64,000 bases of DNA from Schistocephalus solidus (taxonomy: Eukaryota; Platyhelminthes; Cestoda; Diphyllobothriidea; Diphyllobothriidae): positions 1 through 64,000 of the forward strand of contig WEDG01004489.1 of assembly GCA_017591395.1 (NCBI GenBank), given 5' to 3'. Under the pieces are notes generated by a model. That model made no database searches, was not told the DNA's origin, and saw only the letters and a list, made by a program, of their open reading frames with translations. The position numbers and the translations under genes were made by a program. This document shows positions 1 to 10,889 of the stretch, in pieces (position 1 is the stretch's first letter; every line of letters starts with the position of its first letter).

Positions 1-317
1 CACTAAGAAGAGTAACGGCCCCAATACCTAGCCTTGGGGACACCACTTATAACCGGAGTAGGTGTTGACTTCGGGGTATCGATGCACACAGTTTGCAATC
101 TACCTGTAAGAAAGTCTGCATTCCATGTCAGCAGCATTCCTCTTATACCAATTTCAGATAATTTGTAGATGAGACGTTTGTGTGGGACACTGTCAAACGC
201 CTTCTTGAAATCAGTGTATATGACGTCAACCCTACCATTTTCGTCCAGTGCACGAGTCCACAGCTCTGTGGAGAGTAATAAACTAGAAAGACAGGAGCGA
301 TTGATGGAATAAGGCAT
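1..317 (-). pseudogene. non-LTR retrotransposon RT fragment, cut by window edge
   Basis: The minus strand encodes an open RT stretch running off the left edge. It contains the fingers/palm motif A region (VIYTDFKKAFDSVPHKRL) and the following segment up to the ISGVP motif that precedes motif B (usually GVPQGTVLGP). It is a CR1-like RT by pattern. It has no start of its own: the reading frame simply begins near 317, where a 5'-truncated copy appears to start. It is a different copy from the RT that lies just to its right, because that one carries its own, more damaged, motif A. The motif C (YADD) would lie outside the window. Confidence 0.7.
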
Positions 318-419
318 ATGCCTTTGAGTACCCTATTTTTAAAGTTAAATTATTTGCGGTATACAGAGAAACCATGTGGGTTGCAAAAGTTCAAAGGCGA
401 TCATAAAAAAATGACAAGT

Positions 420-2350
420 GGTGCGTGATTATCGAGGGTTAAGTTAAATTCCTCATGGCCCGGCTCTATTTGGAACAAAACTGTCAAAGTTCGTTTTAAA
501 GCTTAACATCGACGGTAACATCACAACTTCTACATGGAGGGCACTGCATGGTTTGACGACAAATTGTTAGCAATTGCGCACATCAAGTTTCACTTGCTGA
601 ATGTGCAGTTTCAATGGGTGACCTCGGTAATGGGTTTTGGCAGTACGTTCAAATAATTCCGAGAATTTCATGCAGCAATCCGATCCCTTTACAATGTGGA
701 ATGTCAGCAGGAGAACCCCATGCATTCGCCTTTAACTCAAAGGGAACAGATTAAGATTCGTTAGGTGGGTTGTATATGGCAAGGAGCTTTGACTGCTAAC
801 CGTTTTGGTGGCTTTCCTTTGTACTCTTTCCAGACAGTTCTGATCTTATACTGCCAACGTTCCCCAAACTTGTACAGATTATTTCAAATGTGGCCTAGTG
901 AATGTTCCAAAAATCTTAGCGAAGAGATCTTCATGGAAATCCAAAAAGGCTCGTCTGGTGGAATGCAACACAGCAATTGCTCTTTTCGTAAATTTTGAGC
1001 AGGGAAAGGACGGTTTTTAAGGTGTTGGTTTTCAGCAAAATAAGGTCCTTTTTAGTTTCCTTATCTTGTGAGGCTTCACCGTTGAGAAACTAGCTTCAAC
1101 TGTCAGCAGATCCATATGGATTCCCTAAGCAGCTTATTGTACACTTATCGACGTTGAACTGCAAAAGCCAATGATTTGACCACTCATTCAACCGATTTAA
1201 GTTGATCTGTAGATTATCTGCGTCGGCAAGGCTCTGGATTACATTCCAGATTTTCATTTCGTTGGAAAACATTGCTGCTTCACAGTCCAGTCCACGTATA
1301 AACCGAACAGTATTGACCCTATTACTAAACTATGAAGAACCCCATTGTCAACCGCAGCAGGACTGGACCTCTCCTAGACGATGCACACAGCCTGGCGCAG
1401 ACCAACGAGGAACTTTTCGATCCATTTGAGGAGGTTACTTATGCTTTCAATCCTGTCTTGTTTTTACAAGAGTCTAAGGTGCGGCAGAGTGTCGAAGGCT
1501 TTTGAAAGTGAATGAAGGCGATGTGAAATGCATGTCTATCTTAAAGTGCTTGTGCCCAGCTCTGGGGAGATTGCAGCATATTCGTCGTGCAGGAGCTTCC
1601 TTTTCAGAACCCGTGTTGACAATTTGATAAAACAATTATGTGTCTCTAGGAATTTGACCAATTCGCTCTTGATTATCCTTTCCATAACCTTGCCAAGGAT
1701 GCATTTCAAACTTATGGACATGTAATTTGTCACTGACGCCTGGCTACCGCCTTTGCACAAGGGAGTTATATGTGCCAGCTTTCAATCGATATGAAGTGTT
1801 CCCGAGTCAAATGAATTTTGAAAGAGCACTGACAGACGTGTGGAATGTTCATTGGTGAGTTCTTTCAGAAGCTTGGGTGGAAGTTCCTCCGTTGCAGGAG
1901 ATTTCGAATATTTAAGTTCCTTTTATTCCCTACGGATCAAACATTCCATGAATACTATGTGGCTAATGCTTTCTGTCGGGAGGTTATCCACTGAGGGACG
2001 AAGGAACCTTGCGTCGGTTGTGTACTGAGCGGTAGAATTCGGAAAGGTACTTGGCTTTGTCTCTCTTTTGGCAATTTCAACGCCCACTGCAGTCTTAATC
2101 ATCGGGTTTTGATGCTTATTCCTTTTACATCTGCGGAGGTAACTGTAGACTAACTTTGGATTCTGCGTTGCATTTGCAGCAAATTCTTCTCGAATTCTCG
2201 TCGCGTTTTAAAGATAAGGCTTCTCAATTTGTTTCTCTGCGTTGTATACTTTTTAAAATATGTGACTTGATTAAACTCACAATATTTTCTCCACAACTTG
2301 TGCTTCCTGTTTATTTTTTCATTTTTAAGTTGCTGTGTAGCCACCCAGGA
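420..2350 (-). pseudogene. family A reverse transcriptase and C-terminal domain
   Basis: The linker KLWRKY and the RNKLRSLI...TRREFEKNLL stretch lie at 2344-2150. The RT start (ISLKCILGKVMERII) lies at about 1715-1665, a decayed motif A around 1510, and the catalytic box region reads MFSNEMKIW near 1270, where FADDMKIW is expected; both aspartates of the box are therefore not preserved as DD. The thumb/C-terminal pattern (LERVQRKATK, LNLFPLS, RRMHGVLLLTF, KGSDCCMKFSE) can be read from 830 down to 600. Several stops and frame changes are present. This is a fossil copy. Confidence 0.7.
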
Positions 2351-2439
2351 TGCTTGCTCTGATGGACACTCGTTAGTGGGCAGTGGTTGTCCATAAGTTG
2401 CAGAAGAACATTACGGAAGGACTCCCAATCTTCGTTAAC

Positions 2440-3135
2440 CGTGCTCTGAAAACATTGAGGTCCAGTTGATGTCTGTTAAATCTGCTCGCATATGATGAAA
2501 GTTTCCTCGCCAAACGTTACGCCGCTTTTCTTCTATAGCAGGCGCAACGGAGAATAAGGAGTCGTCCCACATAAGCACCACATGACAGAGCGGAGGCATT
2601 GAAATAATCTCATCAATTTTGCCTGATGTTTTCGTAAAAATCAGGTCGCGACAGTTAGCCCTTTGTCCTTCACGTGTTCTGGTGGGGAAGTGGACATGTT
2701 GTGTGAGGAGTGCCTTCAAGGTCGTTTGAAGAAAAACTTAATAAAAAGTCGAGTTCGGGCATGATAATTGAACAGTTCTCCAGTTAATTCCTGGTGCGCC
2801 GAAGTCACCCATGTTGATGACATAAGGTCGACTGGATAACTTTTCTAATTGTTCCAACAGGCGGGTGTCTGCGACTTGGTCTATCCTAGGTGGCCGATAG
2901 ACAGTGAGGACATCCAGACATGGACAGAAAAGAACCTTGATGGTCAAACATATGGCTTCCATGCTGCACGAAAACTCGCTCGCCGTGTCGGAAACTATTA
3001 GCACTTCCTTCACATACACAATTATTTCACCACCCTGTGGGTTTTCTCTGTCCCTCCGATATATCTGGCATCCAGGCAATGATATTTGCTATCTCGAATA
3101 TAACGCGTCAGCCAGGTTTTGGTAACTACTATCAC
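2440..3135 (-). pseudogene. family A apurinic-like endonuclease domain
   Basis: The first EN motif (TNAQSILLK) lies at about 3945-3910, across the nested insertion. The next motif (VTKTWLT, normally with Glu as VTETW) lies just left of the insertion at about 3130-3100. Then come TVYRPP, an altered GDFN box (GDFGAPGINW) and a damaged SDH box (PLCHVVLMW) near 2590. Three catalytic positions are altered (Glu to Lys, Asn to Gly, and loss of SDH), so the nuclease is inactive. The neighbouring RT lies downstream on the same strand. Confidence 0.7.
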
Positions 3136-3879
3136 TGCCAGCACTTCTTTACAGGACACAGAAAACTTTACTACCGACAACGCTGTGAGCTTACAAGCCC
3201 TGACCCGTTGTGGCTTCGTAGATTATAGAAGGGACTTTTTTAACTTTTTAAACTTTTAAACAGTTGTACATTTAACCCCCTTTACATCTCTGAGGCAGCT
3301 TGACCACTCTCGGCGCACCAGTCATCGAGATGCATTTTTATTTCTTCCTTTGGCATGCACCGTTAGATACCGACAGCTATTTTCGTTAAACGCTAAATCA
3401 ATCTGGAATAAGTTACCCAGAAGTATCGAAATTCAGCACAGCTACCCCTTGTTTACGAGAGCTGTCACTAGTTTTTTTACATTGAAGACACCTTCCAAAA
3501 CTTTTGGGTGCTGACTCTGTGAAAGCTCTCTTCAGTTCTGATGGCGTTCACGGACTCTGAATCCTGTGCCGGACTTCATGCTGAGGGCAATATTGCTGGC
3601 TCTGCAGACCTTAATCTGCTTATTCCTCAGTCGACAGCGAACAGCCGTTCGTCGACATACCTGCTGGTGCAGAGTACCGGATCCATAGCACTGAATGGAG
3701 AAGTCCTGCACCATACACCTGTGTCAACGCTTCCCTGTCCTGAACTTTAAACCCTCATTAGCTGCATTTTTTTTCTGAAAACACTTGAAACAACGATCAG
3801 GAGTTTTTTCATGGCCAGCTTGACCCTCTACTGTATATATTTTTTTGACCTTGCCTGTAAACTGGCAATAAATCAATAA
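3136..3879 (+). mobile_element. family C retrotransposon 3' end, nested in family A
   Basis: A 5'-truncated copy that starts inside the RT C-terminal coding region (YRQRCELTSPDPLWLRRL) and runs to an AATAAATCAATAA tail. It matches the minus-strand copy at 6584-7300 over most of its length, so the two form a long inverted repeat. It is flanked by ATCAC at 3131-3135 and ATCAC at 3880-3884, a 5-bp target-site duplication. Deleting it plus one ATCAC restores the family A EN frame, which is independent proof of insertion. Confidence 0.88.
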
Positions 3880-3970
3880 ATCACCTCCAAGGATTCTTTG
3901 CCAAGACAAATTTTTAACTCGACAAGTTTTAATAAAATGCTTTGGGCATTTGTGTAGAAGCACTTCAATT

Positions 3971-5140
3971 TTGCGCCCGCCATACTTCCTGTTGCGTTTA
4001 TCAATTTTATGGCCCTTACTGCGTCACCTCTGACGTCAATATCGTATGCTTTTTCTCTTTCTTGATGAGTTTTGCTGACTCTGGTTTCATCAGTGAAAAA
4101 GCTGGGCGTAACAGACTTAGTTCTGTCATCTCTTTGGGGAATTAGTTGCTTGAGGGTTTTATGCGTTAGTGAGGTGGCTGCCGTTGCCCTTAATACAATT
4201 GATTGGTTCAATAGAAAAGTCGTATTCTTTTGAACTACCTTCCACTTGAAGAAAGCCAGATTGTGTTCGCCAGCCTTCAAACTTGTTTGTAGTTCCAAGA
4301 AAAGTTTCAAGCGTTTCAGCCTTTCCGCAGGGGAATAGTTCGGTTAGAAAAACCTCTTTATGCGAGTGACGGAGGTTTTTTTGGATAGGGTAACCTTGCT
4401 CTCTAGCATTATTTTTAAATGTCACGGTTGTGGAAATCCTAGGCTTTCTTTGCCTTTTTTTCTGATTATGAATGCTTTAAGAACTTTTAATTCCATACCT
4501 GGTCGGAGAAACTGGTTAAGGAGGCCATTAAACGAAGCAAGGTCTTTGGCGACACGATCTTTAGGTTGGACTGCAGGTGATTCATGCAAACGCTGAAAAA
4601 CTAAAAATTGTTGCCAATCCTGGTACTCTTTGATTTTCGCTTCCCCAAAGTTCTCCTGAAGGGACAAGAGAACGGTTTACAGAGCTTTCGTTAGGATTTA
4701 ATCTACCTGTGGCCATACTGTCACCTGAAGGCTTAAAGGCCATCTCCTGTTGTAGTGTTTTCCCATTGCAGATTGCCACGGGTTGGTTTCTTGGGATTCC
4801 ACTACAGGCTCGTTAGAACACCCAAAATAGCTGGATATTATCTGTGGTTCGCTTTTGTCGGCTTCCTAATGATTCCGAAACCGTGTTCCTGTTATCCGGT
4901 TGTTATCGCTATTCGCGTCCGAACATTTAGAGGTTTTAAAAATTGTATTTTTTGGTACTTTTGGTGTTTAAGCCCCTGCCTTTTTAACTGAAGTATTATT
5001 AACCGTATTTATCTATTAGTGTTTCCTTGCAAGAGCTTCCTTAAGTCAGTAAGCTCATTCCATAGTTTTTGAACTTTCAGTAAAATATAAGAAAACCCAA
5101 TAAAATATGCGTCGTCGTTGCCGACGGATTTGGCTGCCAT
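3971..5140 (-). pseudogene. family A ORF1-like region, degenerate
   Basis: An ATG at 5140 (minus) opens a short peptide with a coiled-coil-like run (LLKVQKLWNELTDLRKLL). It is followed after stops and frame changes by open segments at 4779-4582, 4667-4422 and 4425-4159, and by the 4310-3873 frame. The middle segments have the basic pattern K-A-F-x-x-R-K-K-G-K-E-S-L-G followed by V-T-F-K-N-N-A, resembling the nucleic-acid-binding region found upstream of EN in CR1-type elements. The ORF1-like frame appears to continue straight into EN, without a separate stop, at about 3970. This assignment rests on position and weak pattern, not on a database hit. Confidence 0.45.
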
Positions 5141-5200
5141 TACGCTTTTTGCACACTCTTCTGGTCCTTGGTTGTGAGCATAAACTTATTGAGGGATAAT

Positions 5201-5629
5201 TATGGATGCTGAAGCCAGCTCAACATACTTTTCTTTAAAGGAATGGCCATAACTGGTTAAGCAGTTAGCAGAGAATTGCTTGGAGTCCATGAATGTTAAA
5301 TCCAGTGCGTAAACGTATGTTCACTTCTGAGGATATAACAAAAAACTCCGAATTTGTTTGGAGTATGGCGAGTATTTAAAGATATGATTGAAAAGTGCGC
5401 CTATTTGTTCAAAAGCGCTTTAAAAAAACTATAAATGCTATGAAGAATATTCAGGAATGACTCAACCATTCGGATATGTCGAAGGTCATTGATAATATCA
5501 GATCTTCACGAAGTTGTACATTTTTGGATCACTGAGGGGTTGCTAGTATAGAGCACTGGTATTTGAGGCAGTTTCCCTAATAGTGCATTGGTTTCTAAAT
5601 ATGTTTACATGATTATCTGCAGAGTAAAT
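5201..5629. other. unassigned sequence
   Basis: No coding pattern, RNA gene or clear repeat was recognised. It may be the 5' untranslated part of the family A element to its left, or unique flanking DNA. Confidence 0.4.
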
Positions 5630-6350
5630 CTCTGCAGCCGCTTTTCTTCCCCTCCTCTTTTTAAACCTCATTGCCAACTTTTGAAAACCTTTGATGCGTT
5701 CATCCGTTTTCGCAACCTTTTCGATGATCTCGGCAGGTTCTGTTGATGATCATGGTGGGTTTTGCTGTTTTCGCCACCTTTTGGCGGACTTTGCAGTTAA
5801 TTAGCTCGCATCTTGGTGATGTTCTCGTGAGCTCTACTGCCCTCTCTTCGTTTCAACCCTGTTGCCTATGATGAGATCATCCTTTCCCACCACCCAGCTG
5901 ATTGTTAGCAGTAGCTCTGACTGTTATATTGTCTCTCCCACGACAAGGAGTGTTCCGAACCCTCACATGTTCTCATAAACATCACGGTGCTATCTTAATT
6001 CATCGTACCAATCCTATGCACTTAAGCTATTAATTATTTTCTGTAGCAGTTCCTTTCTCCTATAGTTTTTTTTTATAAATTGAGGGCTCACTGAACTCTT
6101 CCCATAATTCTAACCAAAGAAGTTTTTTCACTGTTTCTTTCTAGTTCCCTTTATATTCAAAAGACTGCTGACTATTCCTTTAAAAATTTCGAATCGTTGG
6201 GAATCAGATGTGCCAAACATACTACTCATTTCTGTTGTTTCAGATGGTTGTTCACACAAAGCAGCAATTATTCGTTTTTATTTCATTAAAACCACGGTCC
6301 TATATTTGTAATGATGGGCCTTTTAGCCCTTTAATATAAATATATTTATT
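5630..6350 (+). repeat. family F short noncoding element, copy 1
   Basis: This stretch is alignable by eye with 50870-51560 (same strand) and with 12352-13035 (opposite strand). Shared landmarks in order are CCTCTTTTTAAACCTCATTGCC, TGCGTTCATCCGTTTTCGCAA, CCCACGACAAGGAGTGTTCCGAACC, and a 3' end of the form GGCCTTAAATA followed by TTTA repeats. No reading frame is conserved between copies. Its 3' simple-repeat tail suggests LINE-type mobilisation of a nonautonomous element or a 5'-truncated LINE 3' end. Confidence 0.75.
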
Positions 6351-6578
6351 TAAATTATGTTCATGAGTTTAGATGGTGTTTTTGCATACAAATCAACAGT
6401 CAAGCAGAAAATAATTGCAACTATAGCTTCTCTGCTAATTGTTAACTCCCAGCTAAACGAGCAAAAAAACTGTAGTTAGCTTAACGAATGAAGCCTACGA
6501 AGATGAAACTTTTACGTGGTATTTTAGCCTTCTGCAGAAAATTTTAGAGATGTTGCAGGAGGTAACCAATCCAAAGCA
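6351..6578. other. unassigned sequence
   Basis: AT-rich; no coding or RNA pattern was recognised. It lies between the family F tail and the family C copy. Confidence 0.4.
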
Positions 6579-8075
6579 AGTAATTTATTTATTTATTTAT
6601 TTATTGCCAGTTTACAGGCAAGGTCGAAAACATAAATGCAGTAGATGGTCAAGCTGACAGTGAAATAAATCTTGATCGTTGTTTGAAGTGTTTTTAAGGA
6701 GAAAAAACTGCAGCTTATTGAGGAATTAAAGTTCAGGACAGGAAACCGTTGACAAAGTTGCCCAGTGCAGGACTTATCCATTCAGTGTTATGGATCTGGT
6801 ATTCTGCACCAGCAGGTATGTCAGCAAACGGCTGTTCGCTTCCGACCTCAGCATGAAGTCCAGCAAAGGATTCAGAGTCCGTGAACGCCATCAGAACCGA
6901 AGAGAGCTTCCACAGAGTCAGCACCCAAAAGTTTTGGAAGGTGTCCTCAATGTAAAAAACTAGTGACAGCTCTCGTAAACAAGGGATAGCTGTGCTGAAT
7001 TTTGATGCTACTGGGTAGCTTATTCCAGATTGATTTAGCGTTTACCGAAAAAAGCTGTTGGTATCTAACGCTGCATGCCAAAGGAAGAAATAAAAATGCA
7101 TCTCGATGACTGGTGCGCCAAGAGTGGCCAAGCTGCCTCAGAGATGTAAGGGGGTTAAATGTACAACTGTTTAAAAGTTTAAAAAGTTAAAATAGTCCCT
7201 TCTGTAATCTTCGAAGCCACAACGGGTCTCAACGCTTGTAAGCTCACATCGCTGTTGGTAGAACAGGTTTCTGTGTTCTGAATAGAAAACTCTTTTTGTA
7301 AAGAAGTTCTGGAATGATTCTTTATTCTTCCGTTCGCTAGCGTGCAGAGGGCTACATAGAAAAGAGCAGTATTCCAGACTAGGCCTGACATACATTTTAT
7401 AGAGGCTGATTCTAATATTGACGATTTTTATATTTCTGAGAATAAACCCAGTAGTTTGGCGGGCTATTGAGACAATCAGAGCACAGTGCTCTGAAAGATT
7501 AAACTACGTGAATATGATATGTCCAGATCCTTTATAATTCCATGCACATTTAGGTCGTGAATGTCTATGCTTAGGTGGGACTGATGGTTGTCGCCAATAA
7601 CCATAACGGACCACTTGTGCCAAGAAAGCGAAAGGCGCCATGTGCGACACCACTGAGCGAAGGCCGGAATATCCTTTTTTAAGAGCTCAAGCACGATGTT
7701 GCGATTGACCGGTTTATATCGATAGGCATTTTTTAAGTCGTCAGCGAACATAAATGGCCAACCATACTGAAAACAATCAGGAACATCAGTGACATAAACG
7801 CAAAAAAGATGCTGGCCAAGCACGCTACCCTGAATAACTCCGCTGCTCACATGCGGGAGGTTGGAGAGAACATCAGAAATTTTAACCTGTTGTGTGCGAG
7901 CATTCAAATGGGAAGATATTAAGTTCAGAAGCTTGTTACCTATGACGAAGGAGGCAAGTTTCAGCAGTAGGAGATCATGGTCAACACGATAAAAAATCTT
8001 CGTGAAATCGAAGTAAACGGAGTAAATTTCAAAACCGTTGTCTCTAGATGGAAGCGTGTATATGGGTATTAGTAA
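6579..8075 (-). mobile_element. family C CR1-like retrotransposon, 5'-truncated
   Basis: A minus-strand element whose 3' tail is the (TTTA)n run at 6584-6604, seen as ATTTATTTATTT on the plus strand. The 3' untranslated region runs to about 7150, the RT C-terminal region to about 7400, and the RT palm to about 8070. The pentamer AGTAA occurs at both ends (6579-6583 and 8071-8075), consistent with the 5-bp duplication of the other family C insertion, although the sequence is simple enough that chance is possible. Its 5' end abuts the start of a family D copy. Confidence 0.75.
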
Positions 8076-8111
8076 GAGGTAGCACCACACAGATAACATT
8101 TGGCCACTCAA
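7171..8111 (-). pseudogene. family C reverse transcriptase, truncated
   Basis: A 211-codon open frame (8111-7476) contains motif A (YFDFTKIFYRVDHDLL, normally KAFDRV), motif B (SGVIQGSVLGQHLF) and an intact catalytic box FADDLKNAY. A second frame (7395-7171) continues with the thumb (YVRPSLEYCSFLCSPLHAS, then FYQQRCELTSVE). The two are separated by a frame break near 7470. No EN is present, so the copy is 5'-truncated. The first residues shown by the open frame (8111-8070) lie outside the element, in the family D flank. Confidence 0.8.
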
Positions 8112-9385
8112 TTTGTCTCGTACAGGCGGTAAATGCTCCTGTGGCCGCCTCTAACTTGGATCCAACTCTCACCTGTGGCTCCTTGAAGTTGGGTTCTTCC
8201 CACCGGCCACACCCTGGGCAACCGTCACGACCGGTTGGCTAAAACAGGTGAGGGTCTTCCAGGTTGTGTGTGCCTTTATACCCGGTATGTCTGACTCCCG
8301 AACTTCCCAACTCCCCCCTCTCAAAAAGTCCTATGGTGAGGGTGACAGCGACCCCATATGCAGCCCAGGCTAACTCGGGTCGTTCTCCCACTAAAACGAA
8401 ACCGTGACCCATAGGGGAGTTCGGTGGCCATCTGGGATGTACGAGTATCCCTATTTCGGGACGGCACTGCTTGCCTCCTCGCGGAGGAAGAAGCTAAAAA
8501 AGTGCCCTAAATAAATTCTGGTTATCACGTCTTCTGCAGCCGGTCACGGCTGGCAGATTGAAAAATACGAGGTCGTAAAAATCAAACAAACAACCATACC
8601 CACCGTTCCAATCCCCCTCGCCATACTCTCCAGGCTGCTCGGGTGAGTCCACTCACACCAGCAGCCTGGAATTTTCGTTCCCTTTTAGACAATCCTAGGA
8701 GCAACCAGCTGGAACGGAGGACAAAGCTAGTCACTGGGGAACTGGCGCGCTACAAGGTGGAAATTGCTGCTCTCAGCGAGACCTGATGCTCTGAGCAGGG
8801 TCAGCTGGAGGATGTGGGTGCAAGCCACACCTTCTTCTGGAGCGGCCGGCCAAAGACAGAGCGACGCAAAGCTGGTGTTTCCTTTGCTATCCGGAACGAC
8901 ATCATTGGACATCTGCCCTGTCTGCCGCATGGTATCAATGATCACCTGATGAGCCTCCACCTGCCTCTTCGGGGAGACCAGTTCGCCACCATCATCAGCG
9001 CCTGCGCTCCCCCAATGACGAGCTCTGATGCGGCGAAGGACAAATTCTACGAGGACCTGCACGCCCTGCTGGCGACTGTGCCGAATGAGGACAAAAGTTA
9101 ATTGTCCTTGGTGACTTCAACGCCCGCGTCGGGATCGACCACGCTGCCTGGCAGGGACTGCTAGGTCCCCACGGTCTCGGTAGCTGTAAGGATAATGGCC
9201 TCCTTCTTCTGCGCACGTGTGCGGAACACCATCTCCTGCTGAATAACACCTTCTTCCGCGTTTCGACGTGGGACTAGGCCACGTGGATGCACCGTCGGTC
9301 GCGGCGCTGGCGTCTGATGGAGGCGAGATCGACAGGACGTGCTGGTGACCAAGGCGATCCGCGATGCCGATGGTTGGACAGATTT
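8071..9385 (+). mobile_element. family D retrotransposon 5' part, copy 1
   Basis: The copy matches the 5' region of the large family D element at about 53735-55035. It shares the block around GGCTCCTTGAAGTTGGGTTC, the tracts preceding the ORF, and the EN start. The 5' untranslated region is about 570 bp. The copy ends abruptly inside EN at the DGW residues (9380), where a minus-strand family B copy begins. It does not resume after that element, so its 3' part has been lost rather than merely interrupted. Confidence 0.8.
8640..9385 (+). pseudogene. family D endonuclease fragment
   Basis: The N-terminal EN motif ([14 protein letters not shown]) lies near 8670. IAALSET follows near 8765 with the catalytic Glu kept. 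After frame changes come [11 protein letters not shown] and [17 protein letters not shown] (8890-9000), [16 protein letters not shown] (9047-9090) and [16 protein letters not shown] (9105-9150). At least two frame breaks, near 9098 and 9270, are visible. This is the same product as the EN at 54307-55100, with slightly different damage. Confidence 0.75.
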
Positions 9386-10339
9386 TTATTTTTGAATTTA
9401 GAATTTATATTTGGTAAGCACCGGCAAGTCACTGTCTAAGCAAACATTAGTAACGAAATAAAGTAATGACAATGTGTGCAGATAAAATGTACAAATACAT
9501 AACTTGTTCTGCTATGTCAACAATTAGCGATGTTTTGAAATTGATGGTGAACTAGAAAAAAAAGGCAGCGAAAAAAATTCCTACCTTTAAAAATGGAGGC
9601 AAAGTTCAATAGGCCTTCATTTTTGAATAGAAGGTAGGAGAAAAACTACTCAGGAAAAAATGGTCAGGCGGTAGAGTAGGGTTATACTGCAGCTAAAATT
9701 TCAGAATTAGATAATGAAACGTCGAGATGATTCATTCTTGATCACTTAGGCGTATGAAACAAAATCTCACGAAAATGTGTCAATGAACTGAAGTCCTCTG
9801 CATCTTAGGATCCAGAATTGAATTCTGATAATGGTTAGTATCCAAAGAAAAGGTAGCATTTTAGACTATGGACCACCGAATGTGTACGGCCGGATGACAT
9901 CATCGTTTGGATGACTGGTGATATAAGGAGACATCATAGTTCATGGGCGACTCGAAGTAGCGAAAATATAGTTTCAAGAGGGTCACTTAAATTCCCGATA
10001 GTACTTTCTCCGAGTCATGGGGAAAGCTACTGGGAAAAGATAAGGAAAATAAAAGGTTAATAGAATCAGTGTTAAGATAAATGTGCAGTCTTCGCTTGAA
10101 TGTAGATAAACTAGTTAACGACTTATTTCAAATTGACAAGTTATTAAAAAGAAAACTATACCTAGAAGCAAAGAAGAGAGAGCGTTAACACGTGGAGGAT
10201 GCAGGGGAGGAATAACAAATGTAGAATTTCCTAGGTTGTAAGAAAGACTAACGGGGGTAATGACAGAAAACTTGGGGAGAGTTGAACTATTATTTAGTCG
10301 GAAAAGGAGACAAAAGCCTGCTTCAAGTCTCCTGACTCA

Positions 10340-10880
10340 AAGAAATTTTAGCTTCATTAGCTGGCATCTTGTTGAGTAGGAAGTAGTTGAAAGAGTCCGA
10401 TACAGGAGATATTTTGTGAAATGTCCTTGGACATTTTCAATTTTTGAACGGCTAGATTCGTTCTTTTAACCGAAGACAGGACAGCAAAATTCAAGAATGG
10501 GAAGTACAAACATACGATAAATTCTTAATTTAATTTCAAGAAGGTAGAAATTATAAGAAATAAAGCCGCAAATCTGAGCAGCTTTGGCCGTAATTCTATC
10601 GAAAGATCTAATTAATTGGTTCTTGATGGAGGAACATTCAATCATAGGGCAACCTTCAAAAATAAGGGGTTGCGGCAGCCTTTCAGGCCCAAAACTCATG
10701 TAGCGACACTTAGTAGGTGAGAACTCCATTAGCCATGTGGAGCTCCAGACCGAAAGAGCGTCTAAGTCTGAATGAAGTTGTTCTAGGCAGCGTTCAGTCG
10801 TAGAGTTAGAGAAGAAATGCACGCATTTGAGGTCATCAGTATAAATAAAAGATTGAGAATGTTTAACTATCGATGAAATA
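10340..10880 (-). pseudogene. family B RT palm/thumb fragment (copy B1)
   Basis: The open frame 10822-10466 reads TERCLEQLHSDLDALS, STWLMEFSPTKCRYMSFG and FVLPILEFCCPVFG, nearly identical to copy B2 at 15730-16090. Just upstream the catalytic box reads IYTDDLKCV instead of IYADDLKCV. A deletion in the middle (SIKNQLIRSF where B2 has a longer loop) shows divergence. Confidence 0.8.
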
Positions 10881-10889
10881 TCATTTTTT

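Larger units (their letters stand above)
400..5200 (-). mobile_element. family A CR1-like non-LTR retrotransposon, degenerate, with nested insertion
   Basis: One minus-strand element can be followed from an ORF1-like start near 5140 through EN (3970-3885 and 3135-2440), a linker (2350-2150), RT (1760-1080) and an RT C-terminal/thumb region (1080-420). Order and spacing match CR1-type elements. Many frameshifts and stops show that it is dead. It is interrupted at 3136-3879 by a family C tail in the opposite orientation; removing that tail joins the EN reading frame exactly. The 3' untranslated part is near 420-320, and the boundary there is approximate. Confidence 0.75.
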
